64,000 nucleotides of DNA from Chalara sp. BL73 (taxonomy: Eukaryota > Ascomycota > Leotiomycetes > Helotiales), in assembly GCA_918026815.1 (NCBI GenBank), contig CAKJVC010000061.1:124001-188000 (forward strand), in the 5' to 3' direction. The notes beneath the pieces are model-generated. The model made no database searches and had not been told where the DNA came from. It worked only from the letters and a program-made list of their open reading frames with translations. Position numbers and translations under genes: made by a program. Shown piece after piece: positions 28,701-40,200 of the stretch. Position 1 is the first letter of the stretch, and the number at the start of each line of letters is the position of its first letter.

Positions 28701-31509
28701 CTCTTGATATAGTTGCTTCAACTGTGCGACCAGCTTCTTCAGCCTCCTTTGCTGCGTCCTTAGCTAGAGCTATGGATTTCATTGATGAAGCAATGATATC
28801 ATCCATATCACTCATTTCCTCGTACTTACGAAGATGATCCAAGAGAGCAGGATCTTGCTGTTTTACTGGTTGCCTAGGTATTGGTGGGCCATCTCTACTT
28901 GGAGGCCGCGAAAATGGTTCCCTCGTTGATTCTTGGTATGAGTCTTCCACGTCATCACTCTGCGGTACATCCGTACCCATGGACGCGTTTCGATCATTTT
29001 CTGACTCGGATTCTTCGACGCTTCTCAATCCGCCATTCGGCCTCGCCTTGCCTCGGATACCTGCCATGATCATCTTCGCCTCATCCAAAAAATCCTGTGT
29101 TGTAATGGACCCTTTGCGGCTCTCGTCGAGCATTACCTGACTGATTCCGAGCGCAGTGGGAATTTTGAGAGGCTCAGTGGCATCCAACTCTGCCTGTACC
29201 ATGGCTATTTTCTGTTCTTGCAAAAGTCTAGCGCGGTCGGTAGAAGCGAGATCTAACTCCTGTAATGGAGCACGTTCACGCTGTACACTACTCCTTTGGC
29301 TTGGAGTTGGAGTTCGAGGTCTTAGAATTTGCCGCAATGCAAGCACCTTGGGGTTGGCAAGCTGCTGATCATCATCGTGCTTTGCATCTTTCCTCTTCTT
29401 GCCAAGAACAGACTGGATTTGTAGATGCGTTTCTCTCAGAGAATCCTGCTGGGATCCGTCCTTGGAAATCACCGATTCTTCGCTCTCAACGCTCTGCAAC
29501 GTACGTCGCCTCTTAGGAGTGGGATATTTCAACGGCGATTTAGCTAGTCGTTTGCCTTCCGAGTCACCATTTCCCCTTCGAGGGGTTCTGGCTTCTTCTA
29601 GTGTTTGAAGGGCAGGGGAGGCTGAGTTGAAAGACTTTTCAGAGATCGGAGTGCTCGGATTTGTTTCGTGGGTGTTAATAGTTGTCACAACGCCTATCGT
29701 CTTGGTAATCTTTGTTCGACGCTGTTCTATAACTTTCTCAACATTCAGAGAAGGGTTCACCTGGAGCTTTGAGGAACTGGGCTTTCTAGGCTCTGGAACT
29801 GATAACGATATATTTTCCTTGTTCTCATCTTGGGAGTTTTCATTGCTTGACTCGTACGAGTACTCCTCACTGAATTCATAGTTGTCCAGATCTCCTTTCC
29901 CAAATGCGGCTACCGGGTATGAAATTTGTGCTTTGTTTATTTGGGCTAGTTGCGAGACTTTCTGTGGGCTGGATTGTGCTACAAACGCTTCATTGATCTC
30001 CCGATTGATAGAGCCTTGGCCAGAAACAGACACCGATTCTCCATCATCTCCGTCGAAATTCTCCTCGAACTGGCTAAGTCTTCGGAGAAGTGTTTGATTC
30101 GTGAAAGTGTCATACGTGCCAAAAAGTTTCAAGGGACTACCAGTACTACTTTTCTGTTCCTTCTCACCATTCCTCACGGGGCTTGGATTGGGAGTCTGAG
30201 ATATATTTGATAGTGTAGCAGTAGCATCGGCTTCTGGCAAGTCTGTGGGGGTTCTTGTTTTCCTGATATTCGGTAACTGTTTGGGAGTGCTTGCTTGCAT
30301 AGACTCTTCAGGCAGCATCGCGGATTCATCGATAACAGGTAGGGAAGTGGAGCTTAACATTCGTTGATGAAATGATCCTTCTTGTGAATGGCCTCCTCGA
30401 CGAAGATTCACAAAACGACCATTATGTGCATAATCTTCGGTCTCGTTAGTAACGTCAGCTGGAAGGACTTGCGAGCTGTTATTGTTGTTCGTATCGTTAT
30501 TTTCGAAATCTGGTGTGGCATTTCCTCGTATATTTCCTAGACGTTCATGGAGTTCCGTAGCCGACAGATCCAGTGCCGCATAATCGACCATCCCATCAAC
30601 AGTATTGTGTCGCGAGACGTAAATTGGGCTCAGCCCCTCGTTTCTCAGGTCACTTTGTCCGCTAATCACGCGATCGGCCGGCTTCATTCCGTCTCTATTT
30701 CGTGTGAACGATAAGGGCAAAGTTTGCTGTGAGAGTGTTCTTGCTTTATCATTCCTTGGCCGTCCTTTCATAGATAGTCGAAAGTTGCTACCATAGCTCA
30801 AATCATTCGTAGAGAAATCACTGAAATCATCGTCCACTAGTTTGTACTTCATCGTCTTGGGTTGATTGCTACCATTCTCATCCCCAACCTTGTGTATGTC
30901 TTGTGCAATTCGGACGTGATCATGTGCGGGAGGACTTGACGGCATTATACTCTCTTCGACAATATTGTCGGTAAATTTCTGTGGTGATGATGGCTGAGAT
31001 GACGGCGGTCGAAATATGTTCTCAAGACCAGCGGGCGCGAACAGATCACGTTGCTCTCCGTATGCAATATCACCCTGTAGTAGACGCCGCTTCCATTCCG
31101 GCGTTCCTGGAGTTCCCTTTTTAGGAGATAAACTTAAAGATTTATGCTGTATTGTGTGACACGGGGATGAGGCTATAGTTGACGTCGATGCCCTCCGAGC
31201 TGGTCGTCCGCGTGTCGAGTCCGATAGCTCCTCTTGAAGTTTAGACTGGCCACGAGCTGCACGTTGAGATGCAGGTATATTGTTCTCGCTGGGACTTCGC
31301 TCGCCTAGTGGGTTACTGCTATCGTGAGGCGTTACCCATGACTGCTTTTGAGAATCGAACTTGGGTATACGACTAATGCTTGTGCGCAGGTTTGATGTAG
31401 TGGAAGATGTACTTCTTGAAAAGGAAGGAAGCGAAGGGACGGGCGAACCAGCAGATCGTGGTTGTGAGATCCAGTCCTCAGATAGCGAGTCTAACCATGC
31501 GTGATCCAT
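25795..31509 (-). CDS. Large leucine-rich Nud1/Cdc11-type septation/spindle-pole scaffold, 1904 aa
   Basis: Uninterrupted 5.7-kb frame with ATG at 31509. The first ~1380 residues are polar, Ser/Pro-rich and disordered, with many SP/TP sites. The start contains MDHAWLDSLSEDWISQP, a short N-terminal block I recall in Cdc11/SNAD proteins. From about residue 1395 to 1740 there are around a dozen leucine-rich repeats (e.g. LEELNVSKNQISQL, LQYVDVSNNDLESL, LSTLDLNDNQIVNI, LRVLYLDRNRLGKI), followed by a capping region ending near TFDGLEVDRIILK. Nud1 (budding yeast) and Cdc11 (fission yeast) anchor the mitotic exit/septation initiation network at the spindle pole body. The disordered N-terminus would be the phosphorylated docking part. 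Identification rests on the LRR-at-the-C-terminus layout and length. Confidence 0.8.
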   Translation of the reverse strand: MDHAWLDSLSEDWISQPRSAGSPVPSLPSFSRSTSSTTSNLRTSISRIPKFDSQKQSWVTPHDSSNPLGERSPSENNIPASQRAARGQSKLQEELSDSTRGRPARRASTSTIASSPCHTIQHKSLSLSPKKGTPGTPEWKRRLLQGDIAYGEQRDLFAPAGLENIFRPPSSQPSSPQKFTDNIVEESIMPSSPPAHDHVRIAQDIHKVGDENGSNQPKTMKYKLVDDDFSDFSTNDLSYGSNFRLSMKGRPRNDKARTLSQQTLPLSFTRNRDGMKPADRVISGQSDLRNEGLSPIYVSRHNTVDGMVDYAALDLSATELHERLGNIRGNATPDFENNDTNNNNSSQVLPADVTNETEDYAHNGRFVNLRRGGHSQEGSFHQRMLSSTSLPVIDESAMLPEESMQASTPKQLPNIRKTRTPTDLPEADATATLSNISQTPNPSPVRNGEKEQKSSTGSPLKLFGTYDTFTNQTLLRRLSQFEENFDGDDGESVSVSGQGSINREINEAFVAQSSPQKVSQLAQINKAQISYPVAAFGKGDLDNYEFSEEYSYESSNENSQDENKENISLSVPEPRKPSSSKLQVNPSLNVEKVIEQRRTKITKTIGVVTTINTHETNPSTPISEKSFNSASPALQTLEEARTPRRGNGDSEGKRLAKSPLKYPTPKRRRTLQSVESEESVISKDGSQQDSLRETHLQIQSVLGKKRKDAKHDDDQQLANPKVLALRQILRPRTPTPSQRSSVQRERAPLQELDLASTDRARLLQEQKIAMVQAELDATEPLKIPTALGISQVMLDESRKGSITTQDFLDEAKMIMAGIRGKARPNGGLRSVEESESENDRNASMGTDVPQSDDVEDSYQESTREPFSRPPSRDGPPIPRQPVKQQDPALLDHLRKYEEMSDMDDIIASSMKSIALAKDAAKEAEEAGRTVEATISRASGRFLNENVESDPPNIRITESSEMQRKRKHSSSSIPNSDENQEFPSSGSTASSNQSTRSVPTGSSRGSDSRRVIAPHTVSHLIPEQVAGMVFDRERNIWFKSKTIGGSGGQRNFLPSDDDDPFGDIPDLSVDETQERLRLKAVAAKQMEIERNMERHTSEIFARPKPYTEKAERRASKNPAQDFPSLEATRINHKSDDADMGTIAMEEDGVGSQIGVQQTTKIRQTIHLSKSTKTQITEEVEGEISINEDRINSASPKRRRNVTITFSSPIASIRQMSPPMSPYRDDGESANPASKYSQYEDESDGEFGNDSVLACKERSKGSHTPSSTRASLRGAPRRISIGGHTFSTRPISRIDERDEETLGDQQHEEHHSSISVLVSTPGQSRKISTMVISTPQPSHEIGTLELTPMSDFTMNQKDSPFGMDVSYVAGGQRYLAGTNSRSTLSLAIKQLVEKITEVEPFEPYWESMKRMNLESKKLSSLHKLDEFCEKLEELNVSKNQISQLNGAPRSVRHLSITHNYLSDLTAWGHLSNLQYVDVSNNDLESLSAFSALVHLRGLRADNNKIKTLAGITNLDGLLSLRLRGNLIDSVDFQGTRLHRLSTLDLNDNQIVNIQNLHQLSALTTLSLEDNKLTTFSIDQTRKLESLKYLKLGENFLQSIDVSQLPNLRVLYLDRNRLGKIAGLLRTKYLDSLSVREQRDAVLNTSFLSEAFEVRKLFLSGNLLENFNPRANFLNLQYLELANCGLESLPIEFGQMFPNARVLNLNYNALKGIESLFGIVRLKKLYLAGNRLSTVRKTVDVIEEFPTLRSLDLRNNPINIGFYPPHLETQLVKHDASTFDDIAHNEPFALARSDEQRDKEYSSRLDKGTKMLRRVYEMMMLSACARLKTFDGLEVDRIILKTRDEVWECLVRAGILKGELPLSPPVAKKSPVQVNVVPPTPEKDANAEVETRLTVDMPPRRWWRRET

Positions 31510-32013
31510 TGTGTAGTGATTGTTAATGAGATAAGAAAGGCTATCTTGTCATCGAGCCGTCATGAATCCGACTTTGCGATCGGTGTTTATGACATGCGAC
31601 GCGTTTGTTGTCGCGTTATTTAAGTGAGTTTACGCCTGGAAGTTGGATGCGAAATAATGCTTCTCAGATACATGGGTCTAAAATCCTGAGACAATTTGAC
31701 AACGCGTCGATCGTATCTCTAGTGGTCGCGAATTGGCCTTCACTTCGAAATGTGGGCAAGATGGGAGTCTGAATTGATGGGCCTTCGAAATGAGGCTCAT
31801 CGTCACAGCAACCAAGTAGTAATACACTGCTACCCCACAGACTGGTTAGAAACCCTGAATATAATCACGTGAGTATGCACTTTACGCGAAAGAACTTCGC
31901 GTTTGGCCGGCGCGATCTCGCGTCACTGGGACGACATCATTGTATCCACCATCCTGCCTCAACGGCGGCGTCGCCACGACTTCTCCTTGCCAACCCCTCA
32001 ACGACTCAGCAAC
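31510..32013. promoter_or_regulatory. Divergent promoter of Nud1-like and disordered-protein genes
   Basis: About 0.5 kb between two head-to-head start codons with no gene. The downstream frame is open back to 31903, but only from a TTG codon; the part from 31903 is probably leader. Confidence 0.5.
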
Positions 32014-35000
32014 ATGGATCATTTCGAAAGGTTGGAATTCCTCGAACGGTTCAACAATAAAGAAGGGGCGCTCTATAGTTCCGCCCCGCAAAACGAGCAC
32101 GACATAATTTGGGAAGGATCTGACACCGAGCAAACTGCGGAAGAAGTTCGGGCTAAGCATTGTCGCTATGAATCTCAGGCAAACAGGTATCTGCGAGGCT
32201 ATATACCCGTTTTACAATCTGCTAGCCTGCGTGGACCCCTAGATGCGGGATGGGTCAATCCTTGGAGATACCGTTCATCGGAAGTGGCCGTTTCTGGGAG
32301 GAAAAAGGGACACAAGGGAGGGAATAGAGCTCACTCAATCAATGCCCTACAGCCCGAACACAATGGTACTGTCAGTACTATAGCTCATGCTGCGGCCAAC
32401 CCAATCCTGGAAGTCAGTTCTTGCCCGTTCCCTTCAGACGGGAAGAATGATAAAGCAATTGGAACTTCTGACTGTGAAACTTCTGACTCTGGCGGAGGCT
32501 TTTCAGTAGAAGATAGCTGGCGTTCAGATTTGGAGGAAGAAAGAGGTTTGCCGCTGCCCAGTCCTCCCCAAATGGTGGTCCTGGAAGATAATGCTATTAA
32601 TTCTGATCCATTTTCTCTCAATCATGGAACTCTAGACAGTTATGGGCATACGAATCCTTACAGAATACATGGAATTTCTCACGACGAGGGAAAGGTAAGA
32701 AAGAAAAGACCTGCAGATAGACAATGGCTGAAAAGCTCATACGTTTCTAAACGTGCACGGCGGGATTCTCCTGCGACCTCATCCCCAACCCCAGTACGCC
32801 AATATGGAGCCGAGGAAAGCAAGGAACGCATGCGAACTAAGAATTTGCTACCCTCCTTAGCGGTGTTTCGTTCCACAAAGTCGAAACCAAGCATAACCTC
32901 GGAACATGATGCCCAGCAGATTGACTCGGTGTCGCGGCTTAATGAAGTGGAGCAGCCGCCGAGTAGTTCGCTGAATAATTCTATTGAGCTTTTTCGGAAT
33001 GTCAATTCTGAAAAGCTACGTAGTATCCGATCTTCAGGGCACTTAGAGCTACAAACCCCTTTCTTAAGTGACCATACATCTACGAGCTCAAAATTGGATG
33101 AGACGTCGCCAACAACCCTTCCGCGGCTACTTCGTACTCAGAATGAGCCGCGGACCATTTCCCAGTCGATGGGTGACACTAGTTTTGTCACAGAAGTAGC
33201 GCCGTCTTCACGAGATTTGGAAAATTTTCGCTTTAAAAAGAAGAAGAAAAAGTCGAAGCAAAAACAGGGACCGCTTACCCGAGAAGGTGGTGAAGATGAC
33301 AACGCCATTGTGGTACAATCAGCCTTTGGCGATCAAGATTCGGACTTAAAGATATTTGTAAGCCATGAAGAGGGTGTGAAGACACGGCCTGAGAGTATGC
33401 TCCCCTACAAGATACATTCTATTGAGATCCGACCTATTGATAGATCGCATGATAAAATGCTGATTGATGAAATACGTTTAGTTATAATTTCTTCTATCGA
33501 GTTACCATCTACTGAAATGCCTTCCATCAAGATGCATCCCGTCCCACTTGAAGACAGTTTGGTTCGGCCTCTTGAAACACCGTCCGGAAGCAGAGTAGAC
33601 ATGCTGCCCTCTAATGTATATTTTCTACCTTCCATGGGCAAAACAGCACTACCAATATTTGATTTCGAAAGAAATGAAGCCAAGGACTACAAGCTGTTTG
33701 ATGCTATCCTTAACAGATCGACACAGTCCGAACATGATAGAATGATTCTGGACAAGACTGTTGCCAGGGTAAGTATGAGAGACGCGAATAGGAAGATACT
33801 TGGTGATAGTCAGCCACACCTTGAGTCAAACACAGATTTAGTACCCCAGAGAATTGGTGGCGGTTCCAACGTTAGCACGTATTCCCCTTTAACAGGTTAT
33901 ATTACTTCTACGGAGCCAAACGAGTCATCAACACCTCGGGATGACATTATAGGTTCTTTTCTGTTGAAGGATCAACAGCTGTCTGTTGAGCAAGACCAAG
34001 CACCCCCCTTACCATCTCTCCCAATGTCAACTCAGACCTCAAAAAAGTCTCAATCTAAAGGTAGTATTTTCGAGGCATCTTTGATGCCACCTATCGAGAA
34101 GGAAGCATGCCAGCATGGGACAGTAAGCCTATCCTCGTGTATCGAAATTCAGCCATCAGCTCCTTCAGAGTCCCTGCCAAGCACAATTAGACAGTCCAGT
34201 AAACTGGAGTCTTCAGCGTCAAGATTGATATCTAGGAGGGGTGGTACGCTACATGGTGAAACTTCCGAGAGCCAGAATAAGCCACAGGAACAAAGATCTC
34301 TGGCTAGGCTTGAAGAATTAGGGGTTTCACCACACCTACGAACATCATTCGCATCAGGCTCCACGTTCTGCAAAAACGCAATTGATAAGATTATAGAAGC
34401 AGATAACAGTACTCAGACTTGCAATACCACTCCTATGAGGTCGTTTCCATCGTTGGCTGAGATATCACCAGTAAGAAGTAGAACTCGAGAATGTGAGGAT
34501 GCGCTGGAGATATTACATCGTGGATCAGAACCCCTTGTAGTAGAGCATGATTACGAAGACAATAGAACGCTAGGGAGCCTGATACCACCTGCAGGCACGG
34601 AAATATATCATGACGCCGATATAACAATGGGGGGCAGGCATCCCAAAAGAGGAATACTTAGCCGTGAAGAAGTCTCCCATGTGCACGATCAAGTTGCATT
34701 GGACATGGATCAAATAAATAGTTCCCCGAGTGGTGGATCTAGTCCTAGAAAGACCGCAAGTGGAAGTTGTTGTACACCATACGTCGCACCTATGGACATT
34801 ACGCCCCACGAAAGTCCACCCTCACGAGATATAAAGCTTGCTAGTGACTCTGCTAGCAGATGTGCAACCAAACTTATGGTGGAATCTAGTTGTGTCAATT
34901 TTGGACCTGCAGATTCCGAGAGCAACGAAACTGGATCTCCCGTTATTGAGGACCAAGAAAGCTGGAAGGACTGTACTCCACAAAGTCCATGGATTGCAGA

Positions 35001-36231
35001 TGATCAGCCACCTATACCTCACTTAGTGTCTGAGAAGAGATCTGAAATGATTCCTTTGGAGTTAGGTCAGGAAGGGTCTAGACAGAACTTTAGCAATGAT
35101 AAGCCGGATCTATCATCCAATGGTAAACCATTCACTCCAAGATACGGGATTCAATTTCTAAAGAGCCTCATGGCTTCTACACCGAAGACACCGACGCCTA
35201 ATATTGGTGTTGCTAGCCCTGAGCTTAATAACTTCGCCAAACCAGATTCGCGGTCAGAGGGCAAAGGTAGCTCTATCACAGACTCAAGTCCACGTGGCCG
35301 AGAGGATGTAAGGGCAGATGCGATAGTCGCTGTGAAGCAGAATTCGCCCACTTCCGACCATTTTGGTATCAAGCCATTTTCTGAAATTATAAGCCGAAGT
35401 TCTTCGCCACAACCTATGCATCATGAAATCACCAGTAATGATATGCCTAGCACACAACTCTTAACTGAAGCTGCTCTGCGCAATCCGTGGGCAAGCGCGA
35501 TCAAGAGTACATCAAGCAAGAAACTCAAGAAACGGGTTTCTTGGGTGCTTGCGGAGGACGAAATAGATTCAGGGGTACTATTAATGCCATCTTGTTTAAA
35601 TCGGCAAGAATCACCGCCTCCTCCAGAGCAAGTGGACGAAGAGGAAATTACTGACAATAGCTTTGAGAAGCATTTCATCGCGGCAAGAGGAGCGAAGCGA
35701 GTGAAGTCAGGAAAGGCTAAAGGATCTCTTTATTCCAGCAGTCCACTTGTTGATGCCAGTAAGTATTTCGTGCTCCTATAACCCAGCTTCATATATCTCA
35801 CGATTCATTGAGACTGTAAACCCGTTGCCAGAATTATGTTTGGAATATGACGGCTGACAAGCTGTTATCTAGTAACTAAAGCTTTTGTCACTGCAGACCA
35901 AACATTGATCCAGGACTCGAAGATTCCAGATATGAAGTCTCAAGCTCTCGCAACCTCCAACGGATCTAAAGGAAATGCTCGCCCTAGCCAAACGCATTTA
36001 TTGTTCAGTGATTCGACTTGTCCACGATCGGCGATGGTTACAGATGCATCTCAGACAATTAACTACGACATGAGTGATAGCCTGAATGACTTCCTTGCAG
36101 ACAATGGAGGCATCTTGGAAGAATGGTCTGTTGAGGCAGAGCTCAAAAAGAGTCGTGAAGCAGAGTTGAATCTAGCCGCTAGCAAGGAAGGGAAAAGGAG
36201 AGGTGTCTATGGAAGTTTTAGGATTTGGTGA
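32014..36231 (+). CDS. Large disordered protein, some homologs labelled protamine P1-like, about 1359 aa
   Basis: Exons 32014..35758 and 35897..36231, intron 138 nt (GTAAGT..CTGCAG). ATG at 32014 starts MDHFERLEFLERFN. The N-terminal ~95 residues are the only conserved-looking part: a FNNKEGALYSSAPQNEHDI block, then VLQSASLRGPLDAGWVNPWRYR, which I recall from unnamed Pezizomycotina proteins that databases sometimes call protamine P1. Lys/Arg-rich segments (FKKKKKKSKQKQ at about 407-418) look like nuclear localisation signals. The remainder is Ser/Glu-rich and low complexity. The C-terminal end after the intron includes LNDFLADNGGILEEWSVEAE, a short helical motif. A nuclear or chromatin role is possible, but function is unknown. 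Shares a divergent promoter with the Nud1-like gene. Confidence 0.7.
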
Positions 36232-37228
36232 GAAAGCTGTGGCATTCGAGTATTGCTGGTGTTCGAACGGTGCGTAAAGGATAGGACTAAGTGTTGCTAA
36301 CGCTTCTGATTGTTGTACAAGTGCGTCGCTATGATACCCTAGGATTTTCACTTCTTATTCATACGTAGCTCATAATAATCCAAGGATTATGCATGCTACA
36401 AACGCTTCAGTGTGCCATTAACAAGAATGAGGCTCAATTCTAAACTCTATTTCCCAAGGATCAACGAAAGAAGACGCTGTACTCTGAATTATGCTAGAGA
36501 ATCTCGATCTTTGGAAGAGTGAGCGGGTGCGGAATTGACGCATGTTAGGAGGCATGTAGATATTAAATGTAGCACAAAATGGTGCACCACAAGTGATAGT
36601 CTGTCTCAGGGAGCGGTCAGTGACATTGATGAAGCACGTTCCCAATTGACTGGTAATGGAGTGTCTAGCAGGGCTGTGATGCATAAACTGGTGCATAGGT
36701 ATTGAGTGTATTTACAGTTTGATGTCTCAACATCGTCTGTTGGAGATTATTTTTTAATAAAAAAAAAGATTAGAAGTAGAGATAATATCAAAATTCCCCG
36801 GTACAAAGGATGGTAAGACGAGCAAACATAAAAAGTGAGAAGTAATGTCAGGTGAAGGGTTCAGCCCTGACATGGTGTTCAAAGGAGAAGTGGGTCTTGC
36901 CAAGAAATGTTCTCAAGTGGCGTAATTATCCACAAAAACGAAAACAATCCCAGAGAAACACCCCACGAGCAAGCGAGTACATCACCACGATAACAAACGA
37001 TTAAGAGTGAAACTACAGTACCTCCGCGCGACTTCACAAAGAGAGAGTTTAAGAAACTAAAATCCCCAAACGGGTCACAGAAGCTGTGGTACAAAGTAAC
37101 GTGTACTAGATCCTAGCGACGACAACAACTTACCTACCTCTTTGGCTGGTCGTAATAATCGAGTACACGACCTTTTCTCTGCGAATCAATCTGCCACATT
37201 GCCAGAACACTCAATAAATGTCCGCCTC
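36232..37228. other. Intergenic region
   Basis: About 1 kb with no supported gene. An A-rich run (TAATAAAAAAAAAGATTAG near 36755) and the CT-rich end before 37229 are the only notable points. The next gene's frame opens at 37142 with TTG, so ATG 37229 is its likely start. Confidence 0.5.
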
Positions 37229-40200
37229 ATGTCAAGCGCCTCGTCTGGACCCCAAGATGCCGCTTCTGCGGCCTCGATAAAACATGAGCACGAACAGCAA
37301 GTTGCGCAAGATAGCGACTATAAAAAAATTAACCCAGCGCCGCCTGCTTCGAGAACCAATTCTTCTTCGTTGTTGACGAAGGCATTGGCTGCGAGTCAGA
37401 GGCGGGAAGATAAAAAAATAACTGAGGACACTACTCGCAACGATTCTGACATCATCACCCATTGTTACCACCAAAATGCAGCAAGTACTTCGGAACAACA
37501 ATCGCAAAATGGATTGAATGGATTAAATGGCGCGGGAAGTGCTAACAGCAAACCGACAAGCATGGCAGTGATTGCACCTCAACCCTTGAACGATGTACAA
37601 ATGTCAATTGCGCTGCGATCCGCCCCGGCGTCACCATCCTTAGCTTTCGATCGGCGTCCTGGAATCACAGCTTATAGAGAATTTTTCAATAACTCTAGGG
37701 TACGAGGCACATCTTTGGAACGAACGGACCAAGAAAAAAGGGTGCAAGATCGTCCTAAAGGCACATATTCAACCAATCCAGGCGATACTGCATTGGAGCC
37801 AAGCTTTGCCACACAAGAGTCGACCATAGATATTATCTCCAATAATACTCCTGTCGACGGAGCAAGAGCAAGGTATAGGTCGTGGAGAGGCTCTCATCCG
37901 GTTGCACCTGGTGTGCATACTGAAAAGGCTTGGTCGATTGGAGTTGACAATGATGAGGAGCATGGAGGGCAAGTTGAGAAAGCCGTACGGGCTGCAATGG
38001 CAGGTGCTAGGCCTAGCAATCGAAGCAGGAAGGCCAGCCATGCTCTGGGCTTTTTCAAAGAGAGTTTACACGAAGACGAAAGCAAGCAGCGCGAAAATAA
38101 AGGCAAGGCGCAGTCCAAAACCGAAACTTCGAAAAGCAAGCCTGATAATCCCAAGCATCAGACTTTCCCAATCTCACATGACAAATCCGGACTCTCTCCG
38201 AGAATTGAATCAGATCTTCGTACCCCTGTTTCTCCGGTATACAGGCAAACACTCACTTCTCTGCCTTCTACAAGTCAGAAGGGATACTTTGATTTGCCCC
38301 ATGAAGTTGCGGAGGCGAATGAGGTGGATGAGATGAAAGTATTACCAAAAGAGTTACTGGCAGAAATCAGAAAACATCACAATCTGACACCAGGTGCTAC
38401 CAAAGGTTCATCATTTTCAAGAAGCATACCCGTAATGCAATCCGAGAGACTGGTGTCAAAGGGCAATGATAAAGAATCTGTAGACAAGCCCATAGACAGT
38501 GGCCAACCTGAGAATGAGAGCAACCCTGGCTTAAACGGCTCGATCTATCCTGCAAACATAAATGGAGTAGATGAACCCGAGGAGCAGCAAATATTTTTCT
38601 CCTCAGCTCTATTTGTTCCGCATCAGCCTTTCAAAGAGCCTTCTGACACATCGCAAAATGTTACAAGACCGAGTTTGAAAGATCAACGGGCGTCACTATC
38701 TCATCAATGGCTAGAAGAATATGAGATTCCGACACGGGAAGTTGACAAGAAGTACCTGAAGAAGGAAGACAAAACTGGGCCATCACCTTCCGCAACTCAT
38801 CCACGGCCCGAATTCTCTCCGGACGAGAGTCGCTTCTTTTTAGAGCCTCAGGATATTTCTGACGCAGGCCGTGGTTCGAAAGAAAAAGATTATGTAATAA
38901 CTCTGGACGAAGAGCCACCAATCACTGATGAATTTGATATCACGCCTACGGGGTCAGTGGTAGGACCAGATGAATGGCCAGGAGGCTATAATCATTTTGT
39001 TCCAGAAGATGATCCAGGTCAGAATCGACCATTAGATGCTATTGAGCTGGTGCCATATCGGCATCAGGTTGGTGGCCATACTAAGATTTGGCGATTCTCC
39101 AGACGTGCGGTCTGTAAAAAGCTCAACAATCGCGAGAATGCATTCTACGAGAAAGTTGAGCGTTATCATCCGGAGTTACTGGACTTCATGCCAAGGTGTG
39201 TCATGTTTTTCTTTTATTCTTTTGTGTGTTGGCAAGAAGGCAGAATTAACGAAATTTACCATCTGCTATGGGACCATTACTAACACATGGCGCCTCCGTC
39301 ACTAGATATATTGGTGTGATCAATACTAGATTTGACACACTTACTCAGCGCAGATCTACCACAAAAGAAGTTGCGGAGGTTCCGGTCGATGAAAAAGATA
39401 AACCTGCTGCAGGAGGTATAGCACGATCCGATATTCCTGCTGCTGAACCTCCCGCAACCATGAATGGTGATTCATCGTCGCATGGTCAGAATCAACATAC
39501 AAGAGTAATAAGCCAGTCCCTAAATGCGGCTCCTGAGCCAGTACCAACCGTCACATTTGCGGACAATAGGCACCTTCTCCCACAGAATTTCTTCCAACCT
39601 CACTCGAATGCATCTCAACTTCTACCTAGGGCGAACAGCGATAGCGCGACATCTCGCATTATTCCAAAGCAGAGTATGCCGCCTCCACCTCAAAGCGATT
39701 TTAGGCCAACCCTGTCAGATAAGCATTCAGTGAGCTGGGGAACAACAATTGCCAATCGCGAACTCAAAGACCAGACTGTATTCGACTTTCTCCGTCAGCG
39801 AGTTCCTGTCCAGCGCCACAAGAAGCCTGGGAGCCATAAAAGATCCCTGCCCACACGGAGTCGGACTACGAACCTACGGGCGTCTAATTCAGAGTCAAGT
39901 CTCAGGCCAGAGCCACAAGTTCAAAACATGGTCACAGCCTTGCTCAGCGAGGAATCGATTAGGAGGAAAGCTATGGTTGCAAATGCTGAGCAGAGACATG
40001 GGTCTTCACCAATAATAAAACCTATAAATGTTGAGCAAAGTGATGTGGAGGTTCGCGGTAGTAAAGACGGCGAGCACGAGTTCATTGAGAAAGCTGGCAC
40101 TAGTGCGCCTGAGCCCGAAAGGGTTCCTCCTCATCAAGGGGGCAAGCGGCAAAGGCGATATTCTAGTGGTGGTCTTCGTCGCAAGCCCACCGAGGTAGCA

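Noticed and set aside
31903..32013. N-terminal extension of the disordered protein
   Set aside because: It begins with TTG, and the conserved start MDHFERLEF is at the ATG at 32014.
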